33,253 nt of DNA from Rhizobium grahamii CCGE 502. Lineage in GTDB: Bacteria > Pseudomonadota > Alphaproteobacteria > Rhizobiales > Rhizobiaceae. Shown in pieces: positions 23,983 to 32,873 of the stretch. The DNA is taken from NCBI RefSeq assembly GCF_000298315.2, contig NZ_AEYE02000026.1, forward strand, positions 1 to 33,253. The letters run 5' to 3'. Below the pieces are notes generated by a model. That model saw nothing but the letters and a program-made list of their open reading frames with translations. It did no database searches and was not told the DNA's origin. Positions within the stretch are counted from its first letter, which is position 1, and each line of letters opens with the position of its first letter. Position numbers and translations under genes: made by a program.

Positions 23983-24588
23983 ATGCGAACGATCACAGGA
24001 CTCTACGACAGCTACGACGACGCCCGCGCTGCAGTTAAAGCCTTGGAGGACGCAGGGATCCCTTCTGATGACATCAGCATCGTCACGAACAAAGCAAATG
24101 GTGTGGATGTTGAAGGTCAAGGTAGTCATGCGGCCGAAGGTGCGGGCACCGGAGCTGGGGTGGGGGCGCTGGCAGGCGGTGCCGGAGGACTTCTGACCGG
24201 ACTTGGCCTGATGGCAATCCCGGGTGTTGGCCCAGTCGTCGCGGCCGGCTGGCTCGTTGCTACCGCGGCCGGCGCGGCTGCAGGTGCCGTTGCGGGTGGA
24301 GCTGTTGGCGGGATTGTCGGCGCGATGATGAATGAGGGTGTGCCGGAAGAAGAGGCAAACTTCTACGCCGAAGGCGTCCGCCGTGGTGGCTCCCTAGTGA
24401 CCGCGAGAGTCGACGAAAGCCAAGTCGCGACCGCGCAGGCGGCCCTCAATAAAACTCGATCCGTGGACTACGCGACAAGGCGCGCAAGCTATCAGGAAGA
24501 GGGCTGGACGCGATTCGACGAAAGAGCCGATCCATACACGCCCGGGCAAATTGAGTCCGAGCGCGACCGTTACAGCACCCGCCTATAA
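23983..24588 (+). CDS. GSP17M-like general stress membrane protein
   Basis: This 201-residue protein starts with a heat-stress/YflT-like domain (MRTITGLYDSYDDARAAVKA, DAGIPSDDISIVTN, about residues 1-40). A Gly/Ala-rich membrane segment follows at about 55-120, with repeated GxxxG spacing that suits tightly packed helices. A second copy-like ferredoxin-type half comes after it (EEEANFYAEGVRRGGSLVTA), and then a charged tail. General-stress proteins of this kind are membrane-associated; the biochemical role is not known. It follows the PepSY-like gene by 22 bp under the EcfG promoter, fitting stress induction. Confidence 0.78.
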   Translation: MRTITGLYDSYDDARAAVKALEDAGIPSDDISIVTNKANGVDVEGQGSHAAEGAGTGAGVGALAGGAGGLLTGLGLMAIPGVGPVVAAGWLVATAAGAAAGAVAGGAVGGIVGAMMNEGVPEEEANFYAEGVRRGGSLVTARVDESQVATAQAALNKTRSVDYATRRASYQEEGWTRFDERADPYTPGQIESERDRYSTRL

Positions 24589-24746
24589 TGTGCTGCGGCA
24601 GTGAACGACCAGTCGGGCTGCCTATGGCCGCCCGACGCGTTTTCGCTTTTAATTCATATGCGTACGCCGTCTTTCTCAAGTCACACGTCATGAACAGGGG
24701 GAATTGCGGCCTGGCAGGAAGTGGAAACGCGCAAGCGATGCGAGCT

Positions 24747-25154
24747 CTAGATACGGAGTCGGTTCGCAGTGATTGGTTGTAATCCCGGCGATGGCTCAGG
24801 ATTCTCACCATTCCGCCGGGCGGTCGCGTATTTGATCGCATTCGAGATGTCCTTTTCATCGAAGGGCTTTGGCAAAACACCAACCGCTGATCCGCTCCTC
24901 ATGACAAGATCTGGATTTCCTGTTGTGAACACTACGGTTATCCCGTGCTCGGCGAAAAGGTAGTCTGCAAGGGCCGGGCCGGTTTCCCCATCTGCAAGCC
25001 GAACATCAACGAAAGCGAGTTCGCAGCCAGAAGCCATTTCCTTCGCTTCGGTGGAAGTCGCCACTGGACCTACGACATCATGACCGAGAGAGCTGACAGT
25101 CTCCTCGGTTTCCATAGCGATCAGGAATTCATCTTCCACAACAAGTATTCGCAA
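24747..25154 (-). CDS. Single-domain response regulator
   Basis: This 135-residue receiver domain keeps the acidic pair (VVEDE), the phospho-acceptor Asp in FVDVRLADG, a switch Thr in FTTGNPD and the Lys in PKPF. There is no output domain beyond a short basic tail. The open frame runs upstream to 25430, but the receiver begins at the TTG at 25154 (LRILVVEDEF), with GAGGGTG upstream; I choose that start. An EcfG promoter lies about 105 bp further up. It is divergent from the REC-Crp regulator, and the two may share a kinase. REC-only proteins of this sort often tune general stress signalling. Confidence 0.83.
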   Translation of the reverse strand: MRILVVEDEFLIAMETEETVSSLGHDVVGPVATSTEAKEMASGCELAFVDVRLADGETGPALADYLFAEHGITVVFTTGNPDLVMRSGSAVGVLPKPFDEKDISNAIKYATARRNGENPEPSPGLQPITANRLRI

Positions 25155-25495
25155 CTTAGCACCCTCAAAATAATGGACCGTGGCCGGCGGGCCTTGAGTG
25201 GAGACGTAGGCCTCGGAGAAGAATATCGGGAACCGACTTGGCCCATGCCGCGTTTCAAACACAACAACCTTTGGGCGGAGTTTCGGTTCCGCCAGCTTCG
25301 TGGTAGAATAATTGGGGAACGAAAATACCAAGTAGTGACGGTCTTTCAGCGAACCTTCCATGATCGATCGAAGGTCAATAGAAGGTCGCCGCTGCCGGCG
25401 CTTTGAGGCGGAACGGCGTGAGTTTATCACGTCAAGATATGTCTTTCTCCCATGTGGTTATTAAAATCTTCGTTCGCGAAGGAGGAGGAACAGCC
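25155..25495. other. Divergent regulatory region between two regulators
   Basis: About 340 bp without a supported gene. It holds the EcfG promoter of the leftward response regulator and the start-proximal leader of the REC-Crp gene. For the rightward gene a GGAAC at 25410 has no proper -10 at the right spacing. Confidence 0.5.
25266..25290 (-). promoter_or_regulatory. EcfG/RpoE2 promoter of the response-regulator gene
   Basis: On the minus strand GGAAC (25290-25286), 16 bp, GGTT (25269-25266) matches GGAAC-N18-TT and has the same GGTT -10 as the promoter at 23598. A leader of about 105 nt would precede the TTG start. Confidence 0.6.
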
Positions 25496-26635
25496 GTGGA
25501 GAAGACACTGCGAGGAAAGTGCATACTCGTGGTCGAGGACGACTACTACGTTGCAACAGATCTTGCTGCGAAACTCTCAGCGCACGGCGTCGACGTTGCC
25601 GGCCCCACTGCCGGTGTCCGAGGTGCGCTTACACAGATACGATCAAACCCCTGCATAGAAGGAGCAATCCTCGATCTCAATCTGGGGGGTGAAATGGCAT
25701 TTCCTGTGGCCGATGAATTGGAACGCCGTGGGGTGCCTTTCATTTTTGCAACTGGGTATGAGCCTGATGTTGTACCTGCGCGTCATGCCGACAAGATCCT
25801 TCTGAGGAAGCCGCTTGATGACGATACCATCGCCGTGGCACTTCTCGATGCATTTCACCGCAGAGGAGCAACACCAGAGGACGTCGGCCGCAATGGTATC
25901 CTTCGACGATTACCGGCATCTGAACGCGACGATCTCTTACCCCTTCTTCGGACGGTATATTTGCCGCGGGGCGCGATTATGGAAATGCAGGGGCAATCCG
26001 TAAGCCGCGTCTATTTTCCACTCGATTGCGTCGCCTCCCTCGTCGCTGTCTCGCGCGAAGGAAATCGGATCGAAACGGGATTGATCGGCAATGAGGGCAT
26101 GACCGGATTCGGCATCGCTGAGGGTGATGAAGAGACACCCTTCGAGCTGATCAACCAGATCGAAGGGTATACCTTGGCCATTGCCGCTGACGATTTCAAA
26201 CAAGCTTTGGCAATAAGCGCCGGTTTGCGAACCCTGGCCATCCGGTTTGCGCGTTCGGTTAGCATTCAGGTGAGTTACACTGCGTTGGCGAACGGCCGAC
26301 TCGACATTCCACGAAGGCTAGCGCGTTGGCTGCTGATGGTCCATGATCGCGTCGACCAGAATCCTTTCCACCTTACACACGATTATCTCGCAATCATGTT
26401 GGGCGTGAGGCGGTCATCCGTGACAGATGCGCTGCACCTCCTGGAGGGCGAAAGATTGATCAAGTCGACCCGCAATAGCGTCGAGATTGTCAGCCGACAC
26501 GGCTTAATCGACGCCGCGGGTGAGGTATACGGCGCGCCTGAAATCGAGTATGAGCGACTGATGAACCTCCCACTGGACCCCAGTAGCGAGGCTGTTTGCG
26601 GCGCAGGGGGCAGTCGTCAACATTTCGTCTCCTAA
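25496..26635 (+). CDS. REC-Crp/Fnr fusion transcriptional regulator
   Basis: This 379-residue protein joins a full receiver domain to a Crp/Fnr regulator. REC (about 8-120) has E14/D15/D16, phospho-acceptor D60 in ILDLNLGG, switch T86 and K105 in LLRKPL, so it should be phosphorylatable. A cNMP-binding-like beta roll follows at about 135-255 (VYFPLDCVASLVAVS, GNEGMTGFG), then a winged helix-turn-helix at about 285-350 (LGVRRSSVTDALHLLEGERL). GTG 25496 follows GGAGGAGGA and is preferred over the upstream ATG at 25403. Usual Crp regulators lack REC, and usual OmpR or NarL regulators have other outputs, so the layout is uncommon. The Crp part resembles the regulator at 0.3 kb. It probably turns a phosphorelay input into transcription; targets and kinase are unknown. 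Confidence 0.87.
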   Translation: MEKTLRGKCILVVEDDYYVATDLAAKLSAHGVDVAGPTAGVRGALTQIRSNPCIEGAILDLNLGGEMAFPVADELERRGVPFIFATGYEPDVVPARHADKILLRKPLDDDTIAVALLDAFHRRGATPEDVGRNGILRRLPASERDDLLPLLRTVYLPRGAIMEMQGQSVSRVYFPLDCVASLVAVSREGNRIETGLIGNEGMTGFGIAEGDEETPFELINQIEGYTLAIAADDFKQALAISAGLRTLAIRFARSVSIQVSYTALANGRLDIPRRLARWLLMVHDRVDQNPFHLTHDYLAIMLGVRRSSVTDALHLLEGERLIKSTRNSVEIVSRHGLIDAAGEVYGAPEIEYERLMNLPLDPSSEAVCGAGGSRQHFVS

Positions 26636-26847
26636 AAGGTCTGTTTTCGGATGTGCATCGTGAGTGTCCGCCTGGGGGCTTAGCAGATCGGCTCCAAACG
26701 ATCTCTACATTTTGTTCCAGCGCGCCAAGACTAAAACCGCTTCCCCGCCAATTCGATGTCGGCGTCGACGCGCGGGCATTGCGACCTGTGACGTCGAAGA
26801 TGATCCTCCACCCGAAACACGGAAGCATGGGTGTCGCCTTGAGGTCA

Positions 26848-27795
26848 TCAACGCCCTGACGGCAGTTCAAGCCAGTCAGCCCAAACAGAGTTTCCGGTGA
26901 CGCGCTTCTTCGACGGCTTGTCGTAAAATACGAGCAGGCCCGCACTCTCCGGCCCGGGAAAAAGGGCGAGACCCTCGGGATGCTCCACGCCATCCTCAAA
27001 ATCATGCAACAGCTGGAGCGACGAGACGCCTCCGGCTCCGAACGACCTGCGATAGATCTTGAACGGTTTGTCTGCATCCATTGTTGGACCGGCAAGGATC
27101 AGAAGTGAGCCTCCACAGCGGCAAAGGTCCCTGATTCCTAGCCCCCCGAGATCAAGAAGAACCAGGGTCGGCATGCCTGCGGGAAGCCGGAGCGGGCCGT
27201 TTCGACCGACATAGGCAAGGACTGCCAACCCATTCACCAATGGGCCCCGGAGCCCGAAGCAAATCACATCATCCCAAACGGCCATTCCCTCGATATCCAG
27301 CCCTCCTCCTTTGCACGGAAGCGCTAGCGAACTCGACAGCGAGGGATGGGATCCGAGAATATGACGCAGGCTATCTCTTCCTTGAAATGGCAGCGAGAAG
27401 GCTCTGTTTGAAGGCTGGCCTTTGTCCGACAAGACAACGGTGCCGATTAAGCGGCGGCTCGGCTTCTTCTCTAGTTCAGTCTTTGCTTTGTCGTGTGTCA
27501 GCAATGAGCTGTGGGACCCGCAAAGCCATAACGAGGAATCTTGTAGATCTATTGCTTCAAGATCCGCTTCTCCCTTTGGCAAATCAGGAAAGAATCCGTC
27601 GAGCTCATACTGATCGACAAGAAAAAAACGGTCCTTGAATCTTCTGAAACGTTCAAATGTGCGACCCTCATCTGAAATCGCCCACGCCCATTCAGGTGTT
27701 ATGGCGATGCCGGACAAACTTCTGATCAGCGATCGCGCATGCCGAATGCAGGAGTAATCAAATTCGACATGTCCAATGTGCGGAAGTTTTCCCAC
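26848..27795 (-). CDS. DUF3616 family protein
   Basis: This 315-residue protein has repeated beta-propeller-like segments: DIEGMAVWDDVICFGLRGPL, RDLCRCGGSLLILAGPT, HPEGLALFPGP. This pattern matches DUF3616, a family of unknown function. There is no signal peptide, so it is cytoplasmic. The start is GTG at 27795 with a strong GGGAGG site. It lies on the same strand as the YhaO-YhaN operon, about 300 bp downstream, and may or may not be co-transcribed. Full-length; no sign of damage. Function not known. Confidence 0.75.
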   Translation of the reverse strand: MGKLPHIGHVEFDYSCIRHARSLIRSLSGIAITPEWAWAISDEGRTFERFRRFKDRFFLVDQYELDGFFPDLPKGEADLEAIDLQDSSLWLCGSHSSLLTHDKAKTELEKKPSRRLIGTVVLSDKGQPSNRAFSLPFQGRDSLRHILGSHPSLSSSLALPCKGGGLDIEGMAVWDDVICFGLRGPLVNGLAVLAYVGRNGPLRLPAGMPTLVLLDLGGLGIRDLCRCGGSLLILAGPTMDADKPFKIYRRSFGAGGVSSLQLLHDFEDGVEHPEGLALFPGPESAGLLVFYDKPSKKRVTGNSVWADWLELPSGR

Positions 27796-28103
27796 GCAAG
27801 CCTCCCGTTTCGCTCGCTACGACCGTGGCAACCAAACTTCAAATCGATCGATGCGGCAAGCCTTTCAAAGGGCGTCCCCGATTCAAGTTCCGCTATCAGT
27901 CTGATTATGCCTGTCTTGGTCCAACTTATGACAGCGCAGCTGATGCTTACTCTCCGTCTATTCCTGACCCAACGATAAGCACCCACCGCAACGCGTCGCC
28001 GTTGACTCCAGTTGTTGTTGATCGCTCCAACCTCCGCGGCCGTAGTCCACTCCCCGTCCCGTTGAAGGGGCATCTTCTCAAAAACGGTCGCGCAGCACCG
28101 CTA
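27796..28103. other. Gap between the DUF3616 and YhaN genes, possible gene remnant
   Basis: A minus-strand frame here carries IRLIAELESGTPFERLAASI and then a cysteine, which recalls the tail of small zinc-finger-like rhizobial proteins. The rest of that frame is not protein-like. It is likely a decayed fragment or a chance frame. Confidence 0.3.
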
Positions 28104-31100
28104 CTATTCCGCAGCTACAACTTGGAACCCTGTTGGCCGGCCAAGGTCTTCAAGGTTGTGCACCCGGACATTTGGACAAACCTTCCTGGCAATATCGGTG
28201 AGATGCCTGTGATGAGTTAGATAGATGACTTGGCCATGCGTCCCCATCTCCGCAAAGAGCCGGAAAGCCTCCTCTGCTCGAAAATCGTCGAATGTCTCCA
28301 TGATGTCGTCGGCGATGAACGGAACCGAGGTCCGGTTGGCCACAAATTCATGATATCCGGCAACACGAAGAGCCAGGTACAATTGAAACCTTGCCCCTTT
28401 CGAAAGCTCGTTGGCCGCTTTCGAACCGCCGGACGCAGAGACAGCAATCAGAACATCGCCATCTTTTCCGGGTTGAGCGGCGACCCCTTGGTAGACTCCG
28501 CGACTAATCGTGCGGAACGCGTCCGATGCACGGGCCATCATTCCGCTGCGATGACGGTCTCTGTAGATTGCAAGGGCATGCTCTGCAGCAGCCACGCCGG
28601 CACGGATTTCCATGTAGCGACGGGCACTTTCCTCAACTTCGATCAATGCCGTTCTGCGCTGTTCCTCGATCGATGCAACCCTCGCATCCCCACCGATTGC
28701 GTCCAGTGAGTCCTGCGCCTTCGATCGACAGTGAAATACATCACGGCAACGAGCGTCCTGATCGTCGAGAAGCGGGATGAGTTTCGCGAGTTCATCGGCC
28801 AGCGCTGATCGGTCAGCGGAAGCGGTCATCGCCTCGATTTCGACCATTGACGAGGCACCTGTCATCTCGAAAAGCTCGCTCTCAGATTGAGCAATGGAGT
28901 TTTCGAGGTCGCGTCTTCGGTAGGCGAGATCAATGCTCGTCTCGACCGCTTCGAAAGTGCCGACACTAAAGAAGTCCATCATCTCGCTCATCCGGACCAT
29001 GAGAAGCCCCTGACCCACTCGAAGTGCATGCTCGTCTTGCCGCACTCCGTCGAGATGCTCTCTCAGGTTTCGATGGCGGTCGGCGTTATGACCGACGGTC
29101 TTAATCCTTGCAAAGATTGCCTGGCAAAGCGAGAGTGGAGCTCCTTCGGCCGATAGGCCAAGGGAGACGCTCAATTCATGGATCCTCATTTCGAAAACGT
29201 GCTTGTCTTTTGCCATCTTTTGGATGCGGTCAACCAGGCTCTCCCTCGCATCCACAGCCGAAGCCAATCGCTCAAGAAGTGTCAGGATTTCCGTCACTGC
29301 ACCGACACTCGGAATATGTCCCAAGTCACGTAGCCAGCACGCTGCACAAAGAGCGCTCCATTGGGATAGCCAAGTTTTCGAGGCTTCGTCAGCGGCTTCG
29401 AGGATATGCTTGCGCTCGCTGATATCATTCCGAAGTCGGTCAATCTGTGCTGCCGAGTTCGCAGAAGCGTGGAAAGCATTCAATGCCGTTTCGGCGAACG
29501 AAATCAGCGAGCCAATATCAGTGTCCATGGCTACGGGGATTTTCGCGTCGGCAAGGGCTTGAACGATTAACCGCCTTGATCTGTCGACATGGTCGCGAAC
29601 ATCATGGATTTCCCGCTCGATGGCAGCCAATTCATCTCTACTCTTGAGGGCCGCTTCCCGCCGGCGTGACCACTCCTCCATTTCCCAGGGATTTTCCGTT
29701 ATGGCCGGATCTGAACCCGACTGCGCAAGACCTCGACGGATTTCGGACCGCAGTGCTTCCATCTCGGAGCGCGCCTCGGCGAGTATTTTTTCCTGACTTT
29801 GACTATCTGCAACAACAACCGCAAGCCGTTGACCAAGCTGGTTTAGTCTGCCCATATCAGCAAAATGCATAAGCCTCTGTGCGATCAGATGATCGTCACG
29901 GCGCATCGCAATCTCGAAGGCATCGGCCGATGAGTTGTCGAGTGTTTGTCGATGCAGGGTCCAGGCGTGGTCCCGTTCCTCGCGGATGACCGTTGCCATC
30001 TCCTCGTCGATGCGTCCCGCCTGCGTACGCAACGTCGTTATTTCAGCCTCAAGCCTTCTTGTTTCGAGTTCAAGACGCTGGAGCTCCGCCCGTGATATCC
30101 GCTGTTGGTCCTCGAGAGCGGTGAAGCTTTTCTTCCAGGATTCAATCCGAGCGCTTGTGGGTGGAACGAGCGATGATAGTGCTTCAACCTGCCCCTGCCA
30201 CGGCCTCAACGCCGTCAACGCTTCAGCCAGGGTTCTGCGTGCCATTTCCTCACGACGCGCCAATGATCGGAGGACGACATCCTGATCTGACTTCGGGACT
30301 GCTGTGATGATGGCTTGAAGTTTCTCGAAAGCGCTTACGCGCTCTGCAGAGGTCAAAGCATGGTCGACCTCTACTCCTTCCTGGTTCGTGAGTGCCCGTT
30401 CGGCTCTCAACAACTCGTCTTGCGCCGAGGAATATTTTGCGTCGACCCCCGACTTCGACTCCATCAGCGACCGGAGCGATCCTGTTGTAGCTGCGTCCAG
30501 AAGGAGGTCTGCGGGAGTTGTCTGCCCCGGCCTCCCCAACTGGATGAGGATGCTTTCGATGGACAGCTCGGATGCCCGAGCGGTCAGCTTGGGTATATCC
30601 TTCTCAGCCGTTACATAGCGCGCCCTAAGTTCGGAAAGTTCCTCGACCTGTGAAGCTATTGCGAGCGCGGCAGGATCAATTGAAATTTCCTCGATCTCAC
30701 GCTCGAGCGAAGCCACGGTCGCAGACACGTCCTCAAGCTTCACCCGGAGCTCGATCTCGCTCCGTTTTAGCTCCTGCAGCTCCTGTCGCCAGGTTTCTGG
30801 CGGCTGCGGCACCAAGCCAAGGTCAGTGAGACGATCCCTCAATGAGCCGCGACGGGACATGACAGGGAGCGCATTCAGGACGCACCTCACTTCCTCGATC
30901 CTGCGCTGCGTTCCCGCCCGGGCGGCAATCGCCTCTTCGTAAAGCCCAGCAAGCCTGTCGCGCTCGATAACGAGCCTAGAAAACTCGCTCGCTTGCAGGT
31001 CTAGCGCCTCTCGCTGCTGCTTCAGATCAGATATCCGGCCTTTCAGCTCGGCAAGCGTTCCGCTTCTCGCTCGATACCTGTAGAAGGTGTCGGCGTCGCC

Positions 31101-31604
31101 TCTGATGACGGTCAATTGCCTGCTGAGATCCGCCAGGCCAGCACTTGCGGCAAATAGCAACTCACCTAGGTTACCTTTACTTGCGAGAATACCCTCTCCG
31201 CCCTTCTCCAGGCTCTCGTCGTCGAGCGAGAACATCGTGGCGAAGGCATCCCGGTCGATACCGCCTAAGTCGGCCTTGATGTCTACCTCGGGCAGGACGC
31301 GTTCCTGGTCATCGAGAAGACTGTTTTGCGGGCGCTTGATACGAACGAACTCTCGGTTCCTTCCGCCGACATTGATACCTGCTCCAATGCGCATCGTCGG
31401 ATACGGATGCAGGAAGCCATATCGGCTGGACGTGCCGATTCCGAAAACGAGGTCAACAATTGCATCAAATGTTGTCGACTTGCCTGCTTCATTTGGACCG
31501 TAGATGATGTGAAGATCAGGCGATCCGATCGATCGGTAACCAAAATCAAGCACGCCGTCGGTAAACTTGCCGTATCGGGTGAGATCAAGCCGGTTGATGC
31601 GCAT
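28104..31604 (-). CDS. yhaN: YhaN-like AAA+/SMC-type ATPase
   Basis: This 1166-residue protein is of the RecF/SbcC-like SMC class. The N-terminal P-loop GPNEAGKST lies at 36-44 within MRINRLDLTRYGKF-type DNA-repair ATPase sequence. Long coiled coils follow (about 190-470 and 600-1000, with many Leu/Ala/Glu heptads), and the C-terminal lobe has a SKGARFQLYLALR signature, the Walker B FIADDIMETFDD and a switch His in YLTHH. In this family it pairs with a Mre11/SbcD-type nuclease, YhaO, to process DNA ends. It starts immediately after the yhaO stop (TGA then ATG), so the two are coupled. It is large but unbroken. The exact repair substrate is unknown. Confidence 0.88.
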   Translation of the reverse strand: MRINRLDLTRYGKFTDGVLDFGYRSIGSPDLHIIYGPNEAGKSTTFDAIVDLVFGIGTSSRYGFLHPYPTMRIGAGINVGGRNREFVRIKRPQNSLLDDQERVLPEVDIKADLGGIDRDAFATMFSLDDESLEKGGEGILASKGNLGELLFAASAGLADLSRQLTVIRGDADTFYRYRARSGTLAELKGRISDLKQQREALDLQASEFSRLVIERDRLAGLYEEAIAARAGTQRRIEEVRCVLNALPVMSRRGSLRDRLTDLGLVPQPPETWRQELQELKRSEIELRVKLEDVSATVASLEREIEEISIDPAALAIASQVEELSELRARYVTAEKDIPKLTARASELSIESILIQLGRPGQTTPADLLLDAATTGSLRSLMESKSGVDAKYSSAQDELLRAERALTNQEGVEVDHALTSAERVSAFEKLQAIITAVPKSDQDVVLRSLARREEMARRTLAEALTALRPWQGQVEALSSLVPPTSARIESWKKSFTALEDQQRISRAELQRLELETRRLEAEITTLRTQAGRIDEEMATVIREERDHAWTLHRQTLDNSSADAFEIAMRRDDHLIAQRLMHFADMGRLNQLGQRLAVVVADSQSQEKILAEARSEMEALRSEIRRGLAQSGSDPAITENPWEMEEWSRRREAALKSRDELAAIEREIHDVRDHVDRSRRLIVQALADAKIPVAMDTDIGSLISFAETALNAFHASANSAAQIDRLRNDISERKHILEAADEASKTWLSQWSALCAACWLRDLGHIPSVGAVTEILTLLERLASAVDARESLVDRIQKMAKDKHVFEMRIHELSVSLGLSAEGAPLSLCQAIFARIKTVGHNADRHRNLREHLDGVRQDEHALRVGQGLLMVRMSEMMDFFSVGTFEAVETSIDLAYRRRDLENSIAQSESELFEMTGASSMVEIEAMTASADRSALADELAKLIPLLDDQDARCRDVFHCRSKAQDSLDAIGGDARVASIEEQRRTALIEVEESARRYMEIRAGVAAAEHALAIYRDRHRSGMMARASDAFRTISRGVYQGVAAQPGKDGDVLIAVSASGGSKAANELSKGARFQLYLALRVAGYHEFVANRTSVPFIADDIMETFDDFRAEEAFRLFAEMGTHGQVIYLTHHRHLTDIARKVCPNVRVHNLEDLGRPTGFQVVAAE

Positions 31605-32873
31605 TCAATCCCCCTGCGTGCTACGCAACCTTGCGAAAATGTTAGCTGAGCCTTCTTGCGCAAAGCCGGCCAATATATCGTGGAAGGCGGCCTCATCGGT
31701 GCCGAAGATATTTCGGAGCTCCGAAGGGAGCTGTGAACGAAGTTCGTCCGCGATGGTGGCGATCTCCTGCTGATAGGTTGTCGAGCCAAGGACATCCGCA
31801 TTGATGATGGAGGCCAGTTCCGAAAGAGCACTTGCGGTGTTCTCTTCCGTATCATCCACAGCGATGCATGATGTCTGCACCTTGTCGATCCAAATGTTGC
31901 CGATAATCGAGCCTCTTGTCTCCATCTCGGTCCTGATGAGATCGAGATCCCGACGAATTCGCCATGCCATCTCATGGGAACCATGAAGTTGGATGCGAGC
32001 GACCAAATGATCTGCGTGAGTTCTCGATCGCAATTCTTGCAGCCCGCCAGACATTTTACCAATCAATGCCTTCCAGTCGGCTGCGCCTGACACGTCGATC
32101 AATACCCGCTGAAATTGAGCGACGTTTGTGTATCGCTCCTCGACGATTACCGAGCGGTCGTCTGTGATCGTCACTAGCGACACTGACTTGGGTCCGTCCT
32201 CATTGATGTCACGACCTTGCGGCATTCCCGGCATTACGACGGTGGACGCTGCGTGTTCGAAAACAGACCGTTTGTGGATATGGCCTAACGCCCAGTAACG
32301 AAAACCACTCTGATGCAAGTCAGCAACATTGCATGGAGCGTATTGGTCGTGGCCCTCCGAACCTCCAAGGCTTGTGTGCATTAGACCGATATTGACCGCA
32401 TCGACCATAGGCATTGAATAATGCTTCAACAGGCTCTGTGGAGCGTGCGGTTTCGCGAAGCTGAGGCCATGAATGACGATCGGAAACTCGCCAGCTTTTC
32501 GTTGGACTGCCACCGCCTCGGCCTGTGCACCGAAAATCTTGACCGTCTCTGGCATAACGAGTTCAGATGTTATTTTGGACAATGCGTCGTGATTGCCGCG
32601 GATGATGAACGTCTCTATGCCCGCCTCATCAAGACGTCTGAGTTGCTCGGCTAGGAACCGGGCGGTTTTCATCGACGTCTGTTCGCCGTCGTACAGGTCT
32701 CCCGCTAAAAGAAGTGCGTCCACCCGCTCTTCGAGACAAAGCTCCACAATCCGTACAAAAGTCCGCCTCGTCGCCAGGCTAATCAACTCCGATAGTTCCG
32801 GATTGCGCAGGGCGAGCGTCCTGAGAGGCGAGTCGAGATGAATGTCGGCAGTGTGCAGGAAGCGATAGGCCAA
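31605..32873 (-). CDS. yhaO: YhaO-like Mre11/SbcD-type exonuclease
   Basis: This 422-residue metallophosphoesterase nuclease has all metal motifs: D10-x-H12 in ADIHLDSPL, GDLYD at 58-62, GNHD at 93-96, a His in LMHTSLGG and GHIHKR. The capping domain follows at about 270-340, and a C-terminal helical region contacts the partner ATPase. It acts on double-strand ends together with the YhaN-like ATPase, whose start touches this stop. The start is TTG at 32873, with GAGG about seven bases before it; no better in-frame ATG exists upstream. Together with the Ku pair it forms a second DNA-end-processing function in the window. Confidence 0.9.
   Translation of the reverse strand: MAYRFLHTADIHLDSPLRTLALRNPELSELISLATRRTFVRIVELCLEERVDALLLAGDLYDGEQTSMKTARFLAEQLRRLDEAGIETFIIRGNHDALSKITSELVMPETVKIFGAQAEAVAVQRKAGEFPIVIHGLSFAKPHAPQSLLKHYSMPMVDAVNIGLMHTSLGGSEGHDQYAPCNVADLHQSGFRYWALGHIHKRSVFEHAASTVVMPGMPQGRDINEDGPKSVSLVTITDDRSVIVEERYTNVAQFQRVLIDVSGAADWKALIGKMSGGLQELRSRTHADHLVARIQLHGSHEMAWRIRRDLDLIRTEMETRGSIIGNIWIDKVQTSCIAVDDTEENTASALSELASIINADVLGSTTYQQEIATIADELRSQLPSELRNIFGTDEAAFHDILAGFAQEGSANIFARLRSTQGD

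Noticed and set aside
27866-27891. GGAAC-N18-TT on the minus strand before the DUF3616 gene
   Set aside because: It has CTTT, not CGTT, and the same bases encode a protein-like stretch, so a chance match is more likely (about one in eight GGAAC sites will fit).
28230-28709. 159-codon plus-strand frame
   Set aside because: Antisense to the conserved ATPase lobe of YhaN.
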